Below, one piece after another: positions 23,895 through 34,686 of a DNA stretch of 64,000 nucleotides. The DNA is taken from NCBI RefSeq assembly GCF_014839805.1, contig NC_051131.1, forward strand, positions 14,186,913 to 14,250,912, written 5' to 3'. The DNA comes from Manduca sexta. Lineage: Eukaryota > Arthropoda > Insecta > Lepidoptera > Sphingidae. Positions within the stretch are counted from its first letter, which is position 1; each line of letters opens with the position of its first letter. The notes beneath the pieces were generated by a model, which was given only the letters and a program-made list of their open reading frames with translations, did no database searches and was not told where the DNA came from. The position numbers were made by a program, and so were the translations under genes.

Positions 23895-23980
23895 CACTGT
23901 TAAAATAAATAAATAAAATGCTTTATTCATCACGTAAAACATAGTTGCACTTATGATAAGACAAGGTACATAATATTTAA
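23895..23980 (-). repeat. LINE 3' tail fragment
   Basis: On the minus strand the sequence reads ATGTTTTACGTGATGAATAA and then a (TTTA)n tail (TTTATTTATTTATTTT), a form typical of CR1-like LINE 3' ends in Lepidoptera. No coding region is attached. Confidence 0.45.
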
Positions 23981-24837
23981 TTATTACTTAGATAAAGTCG
24001 CTTATATTGAGTCGCTTAAGTTCAACTGCCATACAATATATTATGGTATAGGTAAAACTATTTACTATTTTTAAACTTATTCTATATTCTATAAGCGCTT
24101 CTTAATTAAATTAAATACTTATTGAAATACCGTTGAGTGAACAGTATTTATTGTAGCTCTAAATTTAATACAAAATGCTAAAACCCGCTCCAGTTTAACG
24201 TTTATTTGCAACTATAAATAACTACATTGAATTCTGATATTTTCCGAAGTCAGTTCTTTACCTCGTATCATAAGTTATTTTGGAATTAAATATATCTTCC
24301 ACCCGTTATTATTCTATATATACCGAAGCTCGAGAGGCAATCATATCTAAACGACAAATATACTGAAAATGAGATACAATTATTCTGAACCTCCAAATTT
24401 TTTTTGCTTTGCTTGATATAGATTTTTGTAGCTCTAGGACAATTTTAATATTAGACTATATTTTTATAAATTAATAGTATAATTGTTGTGCAGTTTCTTA
24501 TTAAAATGAAAACTTTAAATCACTCTACTCAAATTTTAATGATTGTCGCTTATATATTGCAAGGCAATTGCAAGCGTTGATATATTGATATTAAATTCCA
24601 AGTTCCCTTAAGTCTTATTCTAGTCTAATGTGGGGTTGATGTTACATTTTAGTTTACTCATGTTGCAGAAATTATTTAGTTCAGTATTTGCGACATAGAG
24701 TCCGATGCTTATTTCTTTTGGCGCATCCAACGTCTGTAAGGCAAGAATACCTCACAATTTAGAAGTCGAACCCAAAATCTCACGAACCACGATATACATA
24801 TATGTAGACCGCCTCTAAGTACCTTACACAAAAAAGA
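23981..24837. other. AT-rich intronic DNA
   Basis: No feature recognised. Confidence 0.4.
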
Positions 24838-25058
24838 ATCAAAGGTGTGACCAGGGCACTAACTTTCTGCCATGTGTGTTCCAACCCATGATATCATTAG
24901 GGAGCGAATCTATCCCCATATTTGGCACAACCTTCACACTTCAAGCTAATTCTGAGCAGATAAACCCAATATCACTTTGCCCGACCCGGGCTTCGAGCCC
25001 AGCAGAGCGGTTTCGCGCACTCAATTCAACGGTTGCCTATCACCGAAACAGTCACTGA
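24838..25058 (-). repeat. SINE family B, diverged copy
   Basis: Retains, on the complement, an eroded box B (GGGCTCGAAGCCC), GGGCAAAGTGATATTGGGTT, ATATGGGGATAGATTCGCTCC and CATGGGTTGGAACAC. This is the same order as the intact copies. The 3' tail is missing. Overlapping open frames are repeat-derived. Confidence 0.7.
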
Positions 25059-26228
25059 TCTATATTATTCAAAATCCATTAACTAAAAAATGTCCAACTT
25101 CAACAAAGGCAGGAGACCTTGTATCCCAATAATATACCAAACTTTTTAACTTAGCCTTTTCTAAGAACGAATTCGCCTTGATCTTTTATTCTGAAAAAAT
25201 AAACGCAAATAGACATCAAAGAGGGCCGAATGTTCTTGGACTTTCCGTTTGTGTAACCTCTTGTTGAAACTAATCAGTTAAATTGTTTAACTGTTTCCTA
25301 TGTCGTTAATGTTTAACTGTTTCCTATGTAGTTAATGTTTAACTAGACAAATAGTGATGTTACTTAGCATGTCTATAATTGAAGCCTTTTCCCCTCTTTA
25401 TTCTTAAAAATGTGGTAGTGTAGGTGTTTTCGTGAGACGATGATCAGTTACTACAAGGTGCTTTAAAAAAGTCATTGAAATCGTAGTCAAAAATTCACAT
25501 ATAGCAAAGAAGCTCTTAAGGCTCAAGTGTATCATTATCGGCTTTACTTCAAGATGAAATATTGATAACCTCTTCAAGAGAAATCTAAATTGCCTTTACA
25601 TCGAGATCAAGTATCAATTATTCTTCACGAGAATGGACCCTTTGCCTCAACACTAGGGCATCTGATACCAGACTTCGAAGCTGAAGAAACAAGCAATCTC
25701 TGAGATAGTAATTTAAACTCTAGCACCAACTATTAAAACTTAATTTTGCACTAAACGTTGAAAAACAAGCGCAACTTTTCCACACACGAAGTAATTAGCT
25801 TCAAACAGATGGCGGCCAAAAATACATACACACCTTTATTCACAGGGAGGCTTCGGTACACCGCAGCCAGGATTGCTTGAGACATCTGGGGCGGACTAAC
25901 GCGAACTAACAGCACGGAGAGAAATGACTAGGGAGCTCAACTTACATTGGATGCTTATACGAAACTTACAATGGGTTTTGTTGGTCCCAAGCGAAGTTTT
26001 GATGAATCACTTAATTAAAGGAAAGCGACGAATGTTGCAACATGACAATATTGTAGACATTACATTATTAATTGGTAATTTTGTTATAAATTTAATATTA
26101 AAAGTAGGTATTTATGAAAGCAAATTTTTTCAAGAGACTAAAAAGAAGTCCATGAGTATATAGAAATTGCATGGAGCCTACTATTTAGAGTTTAGATTAA
26201 GAAAGAGTTATTTAAGTAGAGGAAAAGA
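25059..26228. other. Intronic DNA without a gene
   Basis: Contains a short tandem duplication near 25277-25345 (TTTAACTGTTTCCTATGTCG repeated with one change). The open frame at 25924-26163 shows no family resemblance. Confidence 0.4.
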
Positions 26229-26636
26229 TTTATAAAACAGTTATCATGAACGATGTCACTCCTAGCCGAATTCTGAGCCACGGCGGCCAATGTCAACTGA
26301 GATCAGCCAGATACACAGTAAATATTATAGTACACAAGTGTGTGCACATTACATAGCATGCATTCTCTGTTCCTACACTCTTATAGTCCGGCGAGACGGC
26401 AATTCAATATGACTAAAGAAAGGTCAGGCGAAGAGCTAACGGTTTTACGTGTTTTCAGATGCACGAGGGTATCACACCGTGAACTTTCTAACTCCGAACC
26501 TCGACTGACAAATTTTTATAATGGAAAAACCCAGTCACAATTTTGTTTCTCCCGACTTGGGATTCGCACCCAGAACCTGAGAGCTGTAGTCATACTCGTA
26601 GCGGGTACATATTACAAATAGACCACAGAGGTAGTC
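26229..26636 (-). mobile_element. SINE family E (tRNA-headed, long form)
   Basis: The right end on the minus strand has a tRNA-like head, GACTACCTCTGTGGTC and a box B-like GGTGCGAATCCC. The body extends about 400 bp to the ACGATGTC block at the left and includes the GATATT/ATAGTACACAAGTG, CACTCTTATAGTCCGG and GACGGCAATTCAATATGAC blocks shared with 12085-12277. The 93-codon plus-strand frame inside it is not a gene. Confidence 0.65.
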
Positions 26637-27114
26637 TTTTATCATAATCGTCTCTCACCAGTTAATACTCTATCTAAATGCTACCCTACCACCAGGAACA
26701 GTAGAGTTATTATGCCATGTAAAAAACGCGGAGATTACCTACGTAATTATAGTGAACGCCTTACCAACCTTTAAGAATAGTATTAAACTTGTACTCGACA
26801 AAAGACGCTTATGAGAACGCTTTCAAACTAAAATTAAATTGGATAGAGTTAATTGAAGTAATGGTTGTACGCGTGTTTGCTTTGTAGATAATGTAATGCG
26901 CTTAACTGAGTCTGAATGTTCTAGAACTTCAATTCAAAGAGTTTTGTGAGATATTTGATGTTTGTCTTACTTTAGTACTGGAGTTTTAATGAACAGTAGG
27001 AGAATTGAGAGAGAAATATCTAAGGAAACTTGAAAGTCTTTTATGCAGAAGATATCTTGACCACGTGAATATATAGTGATAGGTATGTGGAAGGCATTCC
27101 CCAAGGTGTGAGCA
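26637..27114. other. Intronic DNA, no feature
   Basis: AT-rich; nothing recognised. Confidence 0.4.
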
Positions 27115-27275
27115 TATTGTGATCATCATCAGCCGCAGGATATCTACTGCTGAACATGGTCTTCCCCAAAGATTTCCAGATCATCCTATTGGAAGCGGCT
27201 CGCATCAAGCGATCCTCTGCGAGTTTTATTAGATCATCTGTCCACCTCATAGGTGGACATCCGACGCTGCGCCAG
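27115..27275 (-). mobile_element. RTE-like LINE C-terminal fragment
   Basis: The minus strand encodes MRWTDDLIKLAEDRLMRAA and NRMIWKSLG, with a frame drift before the final segment. This is the W-T-D-D-L, W-M, W-LG-A pattern of RTE C-termini. A short ATCATCATC tail marks the 3' end at the left. 5'-truncated; no target duplication identified. Confidence 0.8.
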
Positions 27276-27667
27276 CCATATCATATCAACTAAAAATGAC
27301 TTTAATTTCACGAGTTCAATACAAAATATTTCTCAACATGCTAAAAAATAGTTATACCTCATCTATTTTAAAGACAAGTCACTCTAAAGCGATCATAAAG
27401 GCTTGCCACTTAGGTTTAGAATTACCACAAAAGGTCCATACTTTAATAGAAAACATCCGGCGCACAAAAGAGTTACTTGGTATAGGTGTTGCTTGACACG
27501 ACAAATATTTGGAACATATTTGTATTTTGCGCGTGTGAAAGGTTAATATTTTATTCCTTTCATACGATTGAATTAGAATGTTAGATTTTAACGGCAATGT
27601 TTCATTGGCAACAGTAAATGTTAATGTTGCTTTTGTTAATTTTTAGATGTTTTGTGGCAACTCTTTT
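27276..27667. other. Unclassified stretch with a 66-codon open frame
   Basis: A plus-strand frame (27296-27496) has a balanced amino-acid composition with KNSYTSSILKTSHSKAII and VHTLIENIRRTKELLGIG. I cannot match it to a family. It has no splice-site context and lies antisense to the ADAM-like gene, next to a LINE scrap. It may be an eroded transposon or retrocopy frame, or chance. Confidence 0.3.
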
Positions 27668-27765
27668 ATCGGATAGCGACCACTGTACACAAGGTGCTAA
27701 CACCCGCCATAGTGGACCACGTAATGGTATTGCATAGCGGGATTAGGATCAGGGTAAAAAACCTT
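27668..27765 (+). repeat. Repeat family F, 5' fragment
   Basis: GATAGCGACCACTGTACACA, AGGTGCTAACACCCGCCAT and AGTGGACCACGTAA match the start of the family F copy at 40555-40832. Confidence 0.7.
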
Positions 27766-27925
27766 TGTAAGGATTCCCACAATCTTGAGAATTCTGCATA
27801 AGAATGTCAAAGGTGTGTGCAACCTGCCAACCCAAGCCCAACGTGATAGACTAAGGCCTAAACTTGAAGTAGTAGAGGAGGCCTGAGCTCAGCAGTGGGC
27901 GGTACATAATACATTACCAGTATTA
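27766..27925 (+). repeat. SINE family C, degenerate 3' fragment
   Basis: GGTGTGTGCAACCTGCCAAC, ACTAAGGCCTAAACTTGAAG, TAGAGGAGGCCTGAGCTCAG and CAGTGGGCGGTACATAATAC correspond to the 3' half of SINE C, with a section missing. Confidence 0.6.
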
Positions 27926-28302
27926 TTAGCAGTTACATTTACAAATCAAAAACAAACTGATTGATGAAGAATAAATAATTTTCAATAATTATTTACAATA
28001 TATGGAAATGTCATCACAACACATGACCCCGCTAAATTCCAGCTTACAATGGTTAATTCAAAATTAAACTACAGTTAAATTTAGACATCGTGTTAAATTT
28101 ACATAAACTGTTAAACAATGTGATGATTACGCTGCGGACGGTTCGTCATATCTTTTGTTAACATCATTTACAGTATCCACACGATGAATATTTTAATTGT
28201 CATTGTTGCGTATTTGTTATAAATTGTTACGTAATTATCGAAGCATTGTTAGAAATATGCATTTGGAATAGTTTGGCATTCTCTTGTATGTAAATAATGA
28301 TT
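27926..28302. other. AT-rich intronic DNA
   Basis: Nothing recognised. Confidence 0.4.
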
Positions 28303-28836
28303 GTATATTTTAGTAATTTGTAGTGACGTATATATAGTGTTTAGGTAGATTGAAACATGGGTTTAATAAAGAACTATTATATAATTATAAAGATACCTGA
28401 TACAAATAACGTATAAAAAAACATGGCGCATGATGGTAAACGATACGACCGCCCAAAAACATTAGAAACACTATCTAAGACCTTGAATCACAAAGTATTG
28501 TTCGGTATTTCCACCTTACTCGCCATCTTGAGACATGAAATGTTAAGTCTCATTATGTCTAGTACTTACACTGGCTACAATGTCCATTAAACCTGAATAC
28601 AACAATGACTACACACTGCTGCTTGGCGGCAGATATAGACATTGCGGTGGTACCTACTCAGATGGACTCTCACATAGGAGAGACCTACCAGTAGTAATAA
28701 ATATGTTTGTATATCTAGTAGTTTGTAATGTCGTATATGTAATGTTTAGGCAAATTGGAACATGGGTCTAATAGAGAACTATTATATAATTATAGAGGTC
28801 CTAGATACTTGATACAGAGAACGTATAAAAAACATG
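28303..28836. repeat. Direct-repeat pair flanking a repeat-D copy
   Basis: About 125 bp at 28303-28427 and again at 28710-28836 share the order GTATAT...TAGTAATTTGTA, GTTTAGG..ATTG.AACATGGG, GAACTATTATATAATTATA and AACGTATAAAAAACATGG, at roughly 80% identity by eye. Between them lies a repeat D copy (28428-28694). The arrangement looks like a tandem duplication of a roughly 407-bp unit with one repeat-D insertion, or very long flanking duplications. Confidence 0.7.
28428..28694 (+). repeat. Interspersed repeat D (SINE-like)
   Basis: Runs from GCGCATGATGGTAAACGATACG, given here as a head that lacks the usual GACGAGACGAGC start, through CTCGCCATCTTGAGACATGA and CTTGGCGGCAGATATAGAC to GAGAGACCTACCAG. 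It is otherwise colinear with the 34397 copy. Confidence 0.78.
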
Positions 28837-29044
28837 GTGGTCTGTTTGTTGCACGTGTTAGAATAAAATATATACGAGTATATATATTATGAGGGTATTC
28901 CTGACACTCCTTTGCTATAAAAATACTGAGCATTTGAAAGACCGTGGCAGTCCGTCGTGGACACTCGCTCCGATCAGTTGTTTGGTGAATTATTTGTATA
29001 GACAGTGATAGTTCATTTCATTTTTTAATTAACTCGCTTCCGCT
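28837..29044. other. Spacer, unclassified
   Basis: Short stretch with a GC-richer centre at about 28935-28990 and no recognisable feature. Confidence 0.3.
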
Positions 29045-29052
29045 TCTAGCAC

Positions 29053-29444
29053 CAGGGCCGTAGCTAGACTTGAATTTAAGGTAGCGCAGCGGTTATTACA
29101 AGCAGGGCGGAAATAAAAATGTTACTACATCTGATCTGCTCAATCTTTTTTTTTCTTGACTTGTGAACGTGAGTAAAAAAAAACAGCTTAATACTTACGT
29201 AATTGTTAAGGTAATATACAGATTGTAACAAAATTCCCATAAATTTCGAAAGAGGGTTATTTCACCCATCAATACGAATAACTCTTACTATGGGACCAAC
29301 TTCCAAATCGTAAAATAAAAAACCCGCTGCTCCATATATTTTCATTGAATAGTAATGTACAATTTTGTTAATTATTAAGGTAGGGCATTAGTATTTTAAG
29401 GTAGGGCATTGCCCCACAATGCCCCCCTCCTAACTACGGCCCTG
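29053..29444. mobile_element. hAT-type MITE with 8-bp duplication
   Basis: Terminal inverted repeats CAGGGCCGTAGCTAG and its near complement CTAACTACGGCCCTG bound a 392-bp AT-rich body. Perfect 8-bp target-site duplications TCTAGCAC lie at 29045-29052 and 29445-29452. The CAGGG start and 8-bp duplication are hAT hallmarks. There is a direct repeat of AAGGTAGGGCATT near the right end. No transposase frame. Confidence 0.88.
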
Positions 29445-29469
29445 TCTAGCACACGCGATTTTATATGGT

Positions 29470-29600
29470 CTGGGTATGATTATTCCGCTGCATCTGATGG
29501 TAAGTGGAGTAGTGTCTGGATAGAGTGACCATTCACAAGTCTACGCAATTATGCTGGCCTGTTTGAAGCCGAATATATACAGGCGGATCCTGGAGGCGAG
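29470..29600 (+). repeat. Repeat family G fragment
   Basis: GATTATTCCGCTGCATCTGA, GGTAAGTGGAGTAGTGTCTGG, ending near ATTATGCTGGCCTGTTTGAA, is shared in diverged form with 55160-55265. Superfamily not determined. Confidence 0.5.
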
Positions 29601-29869
29601 AGGCTTATTATGGTGGTTTTTCACTTTATATTTCGCAGTTAGTCATCGGGTGGATACAAAATGTATTTTAGTACAAGCAATTACTCATTGAGATTGTACC
29701 ATGTCATGTCAAGTTTAACAAAAGGAATATGTATGTAGAGCTCTACAATAAAATGAAAAGAAAAGAGCTCTGTACTTTTCATTTTGTTACTTCTGCTCAT
29801 GGAGTTTACTTACAAGCGAGGAATTAGTTTGTCCAAAGAAAAAAAAACCTGTTTTCCTAATCAATAAAC
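29601..29869. other. Spacer
   Basis: AT-rich; a short inverted repeat GAGCTC...GAGCTC region near 29738-29775. No other feature. Confidence 0.3.
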
Positions 29870-29877
29870 ATCTCTAT

Positions 29878-30165
29878 CAGTGGCGAAGCGTCCATACAAG
29901 CCGATTCCTACCGGGTTACCTTTTGTAAATTAACTTAAAATAATAAATGAAAAACATAACTATATAATAATAGTATATTCAAACAAGTCATCCTATACTT
30001 CAGTGGCGAAGCGTCCATACAAGCCGATTCCTACCGGGTTACCTTTTGTAAATTAACTTAAAATAATAAATGAAAAACATAACTATATAATAATAGTATA
30101 TTCAAACAAGTCATCCTATACTTCAGTGGCGAAGCGTCCATACAAGCCGATTCCCACCGGCTTCC
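29878..30165. repeat. 123-bp tandem repeat, two units plus partial third
   Basis: Unit starts at 29878, 30001 and 30124, each with CAGTGGCGAAGCGTCCATAC. The first two units look identical throughout. The third diverges after about 35 bp (CCCACCGGCTTCCC instead of CCTACCGGGTTACC). It forms the left end of the hAT-type element. Confidence 0.92.
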
Positions 30166-31389
30166 CTTTTAGGTTTTCGGTGATACTAAACAATATATTT
30201 AGTAGGTAAATTTAAATTTAAAACATATCAGACAATGAACAATAATTATAATAGCTTAAATTATTAATTAATGATAACTTAATAATGACATCTATCGGCC
30301 ATTAACCCGGTGTTTATTAAATTTAATCGATATCGATTACTTATTCTAAATAACATTAGATGGCGCACCTTGTATTTAGTTCCCCAGAAATTCCGTTACC
30401 AAAGTGAAATTGTGACGCAACAGGCGCAAGGTAACCCGCTGTCAAGCGGCTTAATGTCGTAGCATGTTTTTTAATATAGATGGCAGCACTTTCTATGACT
30501 TTCTATGCCAGTATTTGTCGAAATCGCGCGGAAGATATGGGCAAAGGTAACCCGCGCTAGTTCGGCTTCACGTTAACCGACTTTGTATAGTTGTCGCTTT
30601 TTACGTCCTTCAAACGTCGTAATTTATTATGCTACCAAGTTGCGGTGTTTGTAAATTGTCATATTCATTTTATTTTTTGATATTTAGTTACCAGCGCTTT
30701 ATTTAGAAACTACAAATAAAATTGTATTATAATGGAAATAACTAACTACTTTGTGATCAGATAATGTCTACCTTTACGAAGTATATTATTAGTATGTGAT
30801 TTCACATATTAGTATTTAGATGGTTAAATATTTGAAGTAGATCTGAAAGTTTTTGATTTCAGACACAAAATCAGAAGAAAATAAATATTATATTTTACCG
30901 AATTTTATATATCACCACGATACAAGCAAAAGTTAACGAATAACCTTTCTTAATAATAATTTAAATTGATAATTATACATGTTTATCATGTAGGTAGACT
31001 TAAACAGTTGGTCTGTTTGGCAATCGTGATACCTATTTCTATTACATTTACAGTTTTATTTTGAAAATAAACAGATACGTTTAGGTAGGTAGTGTGGTTA
31101 TTATCTTAATACTTACTTTTGTTGCTGTTATAATAAATTAATAGGTAAGTACTTATATTTGTGATTAATGGAAGGAGAATTATTTACGTTTATTGTTCGA
31201 TTTTATGGATGTTTCAATTATTTACGCATAATAGGTAATTTAGTAGGCATGTCAATGTTTGTCGATTTATATTTAAGACTAACTCGTTGTCTTTGTTTTT
31301 GTTTTCCAATAAATTGTACCGATATCTTAACTGAAGCCAATTTTTTTTACACCGGGTTACCTTTTGAAAAATTTCACCCTTCGCCACTG
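29878..31389. mobile_element. 1.5-kb non-autonomous hAT-type element with triplicated left end
   Basis: Outer termini CAGTGGCGAAGCGT (left) and ACCCTTCGCCACTG (right) are inverted repeats. The flanks ATCTCTAT (29870-29877) and ACCTCTAT (31390-31397) form an 8-bp duplication with one mismatch, which is the hAT signature. The left end is repeated: the same terminus begins again at 30001 and 30124, a 123-bp period. Units one and two are almost identical; the third leads into the unique 1.2-kb body. The body has GC-richer islands at 30395-30560 but no transposase frame. The right end (GGGTTACCTTTTGAAAAATT) also has a counterpart inside each 123-bp unit. Confidence 0.88.
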
Positions 31390-31397
31390 ACCTCTAT

Positions 31398-31873
31398 AAA
31401 TCATCAACACAATCATATCTCCCATACTATGAACACACGTTAATAACATCACCAAAACCGTCGTTTTAAAACACGCCAATTTCAATTCAAATCATAACAA
31501 ATTAAAAGTGACAATAAAAACTAAACGTAAACCGTCGCGTTAACGTTAAGCATCAAGACGCGTGTCAGTTCCTTGACTCGTCCCATAAACTGTTGAACCG
31601 CTCGTAAAATTGTGATTTCGACAAACGTTGCGCCGCGTGCCGGGATCAAGCCGTGAACTGCGGGGCGGGGCTCCAGTGCCGGCGGAAATTAAAATAATTT
31701 TAATAGTTTCGGTTCCGCTTTGGTCCTTGAGATGGCGTCTGTTAGTCGATTAATGATTGAGTATGGTTTGGTTATACCAGCAGTGCTTTCTCTATTAGTT
31801 ACATGAATAACATATTGTTATATCAGAAGTAACGTAATATAAATATGTATCAACAAAAATTGCGTGTAAAGAC
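31398..31873. other. Unique DNA with CpG-rich patch
   Basis: 31540-31735 is clearly GC- and CpG-richer than its surroundings (for example ACGTTGCGCCGCGTGCCGGG and GCGGGGCGGGGCTCCAGTGC), with no repeat match in the window and no long open frame. Candidate intronic regulatory DNA; function not shown. Confidence 0.4.
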
Positions 31874-31876
31874 TTA

Positions 31877-32137
31877 CCCCCTTATTCATAAACGTTTTTT
31901 ATCTAAGGACGGAGTAAAGCTGTGATAACAAGCCTGTTTCTCAGTGCCCAACGGCACTGATAAATAGACATAGGGCCGTTGTGATGGATTATCATTGTTG
32001 TATTTTAATATTAGCCAATCACAACGGCCCTGCGTCTACGCACTGCGAAGACTGCCATGCCGTCAGCACTGAGAAACAGACTTGTTATCACAGCCTTACT
32101 CGGTCGTTAGATAAAAAACGTCTATGAATAAGGGGGG
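31877..32137. mobile_element. TTA-flanked hairpin MITE (Harbinger-like)
   Basis: Long terminal inverted repeats: CCCCCTTATTCATAAACG on the left pairs with CGTCTATGAATAAGGGGGG on the right. Further internal pairing includes GCTGTGATAACAAGCCTGTTT with AAACAGACTTGTTATCACAGC, written here in two halves. TTA at 31874-31876 and 32138-32140 is the target duplication, the TWA type used by PIF/Harbinger elements. The 261-bp element is non-coding and would fold into one long hairpin. Confidence 0.85.
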
Positions 32138-32140
32138 TTA

Positions 32141-33269
32141 CTGTAGAAAGAACTATCTCAATATATTTGGAGTCATTCTCTGGAAAAAAAATCTTTTACC
32201 CCTTAATATAACAAACGCCTCCTTATAAAAGCACAGATTTAATGAAAACAATAACAAACTGTACTCATGCGTGAACCATTAACAAATATAATAAAATAAA
32301 CAACTCGACTTCCCGCTATAACTCATGCGGTGCACACACACGCCCCGAAGCGTAAGGTAGATGACGCGTGCATTATGCATAGCGGTTGCATTTAGCGATG
32401 TACACCATCAGAGTGATGACATAAAGACTTGAACATTTAAGCGTTATTCGCGTAATGACCTCATTTAATATCGATTTAGGAAATTACTTAAGTAGAAGTT
32501 GCTGTAGATGGTAGAGATATGCTAGTCAGCATGAGTGGTTCGAATGGAATGCGTGTATAAAACTAAAGTAAGCTCTAAGTGTGTACAATCTGAGAGATAA
32601 CTGGTGACCTAAAAACTCTAGGTTTCTATTAAGGTTTTTGAAGTTCAACAATGTTATTATTAAGGACGAAGGACAGAAATAAAAAGAAGCAAATATCTGT
32701 TAAAAAAAATTCTATCTGAATTTTAATAGGATACCAGAAATTTGTCCTTTGTCGTATTATAAAAGTTTTATGCATTCCAGTATTTTCGGCTTTAATAAAA
32801 TTCGAGAGGACTCTACATTGAAATGTAGCGCGACAAAACACTATTCAATGATAACATTAATAAAGTTTTAACTATAAACCGTTATAGAGCCATTAAAGTG
32901 CGACTCGCGACGTCACGGGCATGCCTCTAACAAAACTTTAAATAGACCGACTTGCCCACTTGCGACCAAAAAGTTTTGCCCAACTTCCACCAAAGTTAGC
33001 CCTCAAGTTTTGCCTTTAGTTTTCTATTCACTCCTGCCGTTGTTAACTTTGTTGTTTGGGTTTTTAATCTGCTTAGGAATTTGCCTTTGTGCAGTTATAG
33101 TGCAGTGACTTAGTGTAGAAATATGAAGAGATCCGCCGCTAGTCACTCTAGGCGAGAATGGTGGACTTAGTCCTGAACCGTCAGTGGTCGGGACCCGGGG
33201 GACGGTATATAATGAATCAATCAGACTATAAACGTCTGCTACTAAGGACTCTTCAAATGTTTTTTTGCT
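32141..33269. other. Intronic DNA without a gene
   Basis: AT-rich with a GC-richer patch at 32325-32410. The stretch 33110-33240 loosely recalls the 3' part of SINE C (GTGGACTTAGTCCTGAACCG and GGGGACGGTATATAATGAAT) but is too diverged to call. Minus-strand frames at 32629-32841 and 33024-33317 are unsupported. Confidence 0.4.
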
Positions 33270-33400
33270 AACTTGGTGGATAGCGACCACAGTACACAAG
33301 GTATTAAAACCCGCCATAGTGACCCACGTAAGTGCATCGCGTTCCGGGATCAGCCTGTGTATATACGGTTCTAACAGGCCGGCATAGTAGTTCCGGGATT
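33270..33400 (+). repeat. Repeat family F fragment
   Basis: GGATAGCGACCACAGTACAC, AAAACCCGCCATAGTGACCC, GTTCCGGGATCAGCCTGTGT and AACAGGCCGGCATAGTA are the first half of family F (compare 40590-40680). A poly(T) run follows. Confidence 0.75.
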
Positions 33401-33489
33401 TTTTTTTCCCACTTACTTGATATGTATCGTTATATTATGACCAAATTACACATAATTATTATAAATTGTAGCCTATGTGTTATTCTAAT

Positions 33490-33750
33490 GTATCACTACA
33501 TAGTATAAAACAAAGTCGCTTTTAATGCGGATTTTGATGCGGTTTTTTTTAATAGACAGAGTGATTCAAGAGGAAGGTTTATATGTATAATAACATCCAT
33601 TAAATAATGGAGAAATACTGTTATTTTGTTATGTTATACCCGTGCGGAGCCAGAGCGGGCCGCTATGTTTTTTTATACAACGTTCACAGTTTTTCTGTAG
33701 TGTATTTAGTATCAGCATTGCACCCGTGCGAAGCCGGGGCGGGTCGCTAG
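33490..33750 (+). mobile_element. Helitron-type element with two successive 3' ends
   Basis: The start TAGTATAAAACAAAGTCGCT is typical of a lepidopteran Helitron-like family. The 3' end GTGCGAAGCCGGGGCGGGTCGCTAG finishes at 33750 before a T (read in two parts, GTGCGAAGCC and GGGGCGGGTCGCTAG). About 90 bp earlier, 33640-33664 carries a second, diverged version (ACCCGTGCGGAGCCAGAGCG followed by GGCCGCTA). Most of the body is deleted. Confidence 0.7.
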
Positions 33751-33753
33751 TAA

Positions 33754-33862
33754 CTAATATTACTGTAAAGTTACATCCAAATCCGTTCAATAGTTTATTC
33801 GTGAGAGAGGAACAAACATACATCAATCCTCACCAACTTTCGCATTTATAATATTAGTAGGA
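33754..33862 (-). mobile_element. Helitron-type 5' end fragment
   Basis: On the minus strand it starts TCCTACTAATATTATAAATG and CGAAAGTTGGTGAGGATTG, followed by TTTGTTCCTCTCTCACG and AACGGATTTGGATGTAACTT. It abuts the CTAG end of the previous element, so one Helitron probably inserted into the other. The 3' remainder is not visible. Confidence 0.7.
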
Positions 33863-34396
33863 TTATATTATTAATATACGACTGATATTATTATTATTAT
33901 TATTCCATAAACTGTACTAATTGCATTTGAAATTGTACTGATCCTATTGAGAACGTCAGAAACACGTAACTAGGCGGCAAATGTAGAGCCAAAGCTTTGA
34001 ATTATTAACACTCTGGCTTTGCATTGCAATCGTCATCCTGAGTAGTATCCATCCAAATAATATATTTATTACTTGGCTAATGTCCTTTGAATTTGAATCT
34101 ATAATGTTACTCTTAGTAATCCATATAAAATATTATACAGAAGTAACATATTACAGTTAAATTATAAATGAACATAAAGCATACAAAAGATTTACTAGTT
34201 TTGTATTTTGTAGTTTCGATTCCCGTTCACGAGGGAATAGAGGGATTATATATCTTTCAAATCCCTTTTAAGCTAAGAGCATATTGTTTTTTGAAGACTG
34301 AATTCTGGATTCAAAAAGAATTTAATTTATTATATGTAAAAATTTAAGCTGGCCGTTGTGTCATAGAATTGGTTGTTTTATATATCAAATTCTTAT
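33863..34396. other. AT-rich intronic DNA
   Basis: Includes a short (TAT)n tract at about 33888-33904. Nothing else recognised. Confidence 0.4.
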
Positions 34397-34686
34397 TTTT
34401 TTTGCTTTGAATGACCAGACCAGCTTGATAGTAAGCGATACGATGGCCCATTAACAGTAGAAACACCGTCCAATACCTTGAATTACAAAATATTGTTTGG
34501 TATTACCAATGCGCTCGCCATCCTGAGACATGAGATGTTAAGTCTCATTATGTCCAGTAGTTACACTGGCTACAATGTCCTTCAAACCGGAACACAACAG
34601 TGACTTCACACTGCTGCTTGGCGGCAGAAATAGACATTCCGGTGGTACCTATCCAGGCGGCCTCTCACGTAAGATAAACCTACCAC
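34397..34686 (+). repeat. Interspersed repeat D (SINE-like), near full
   Basis: Begins TTTTTTTTGCTTTGAATGAC, then GATAGTAAGCGATACGATGG, GTCCAATACCTTGAATTACA, GCTCGCCATCCTGAGACATG, ACAATGTCCTTCAAACCGG, CTGCTTGGCGGCAGAAATAG, and ends at CCTACCACCAAT. I see no obvious A or B box, so SINE-like is descriptive only. The family could instead be the 3' end of an undetermined LINE. Confidence 0.8.

Noticed and set aside
31168..31443. 91-codon frame at the right end of the hAT-type element
   Set aside because: It runs through the terminal inverted repeat and out into the flank and has no transposase motif.
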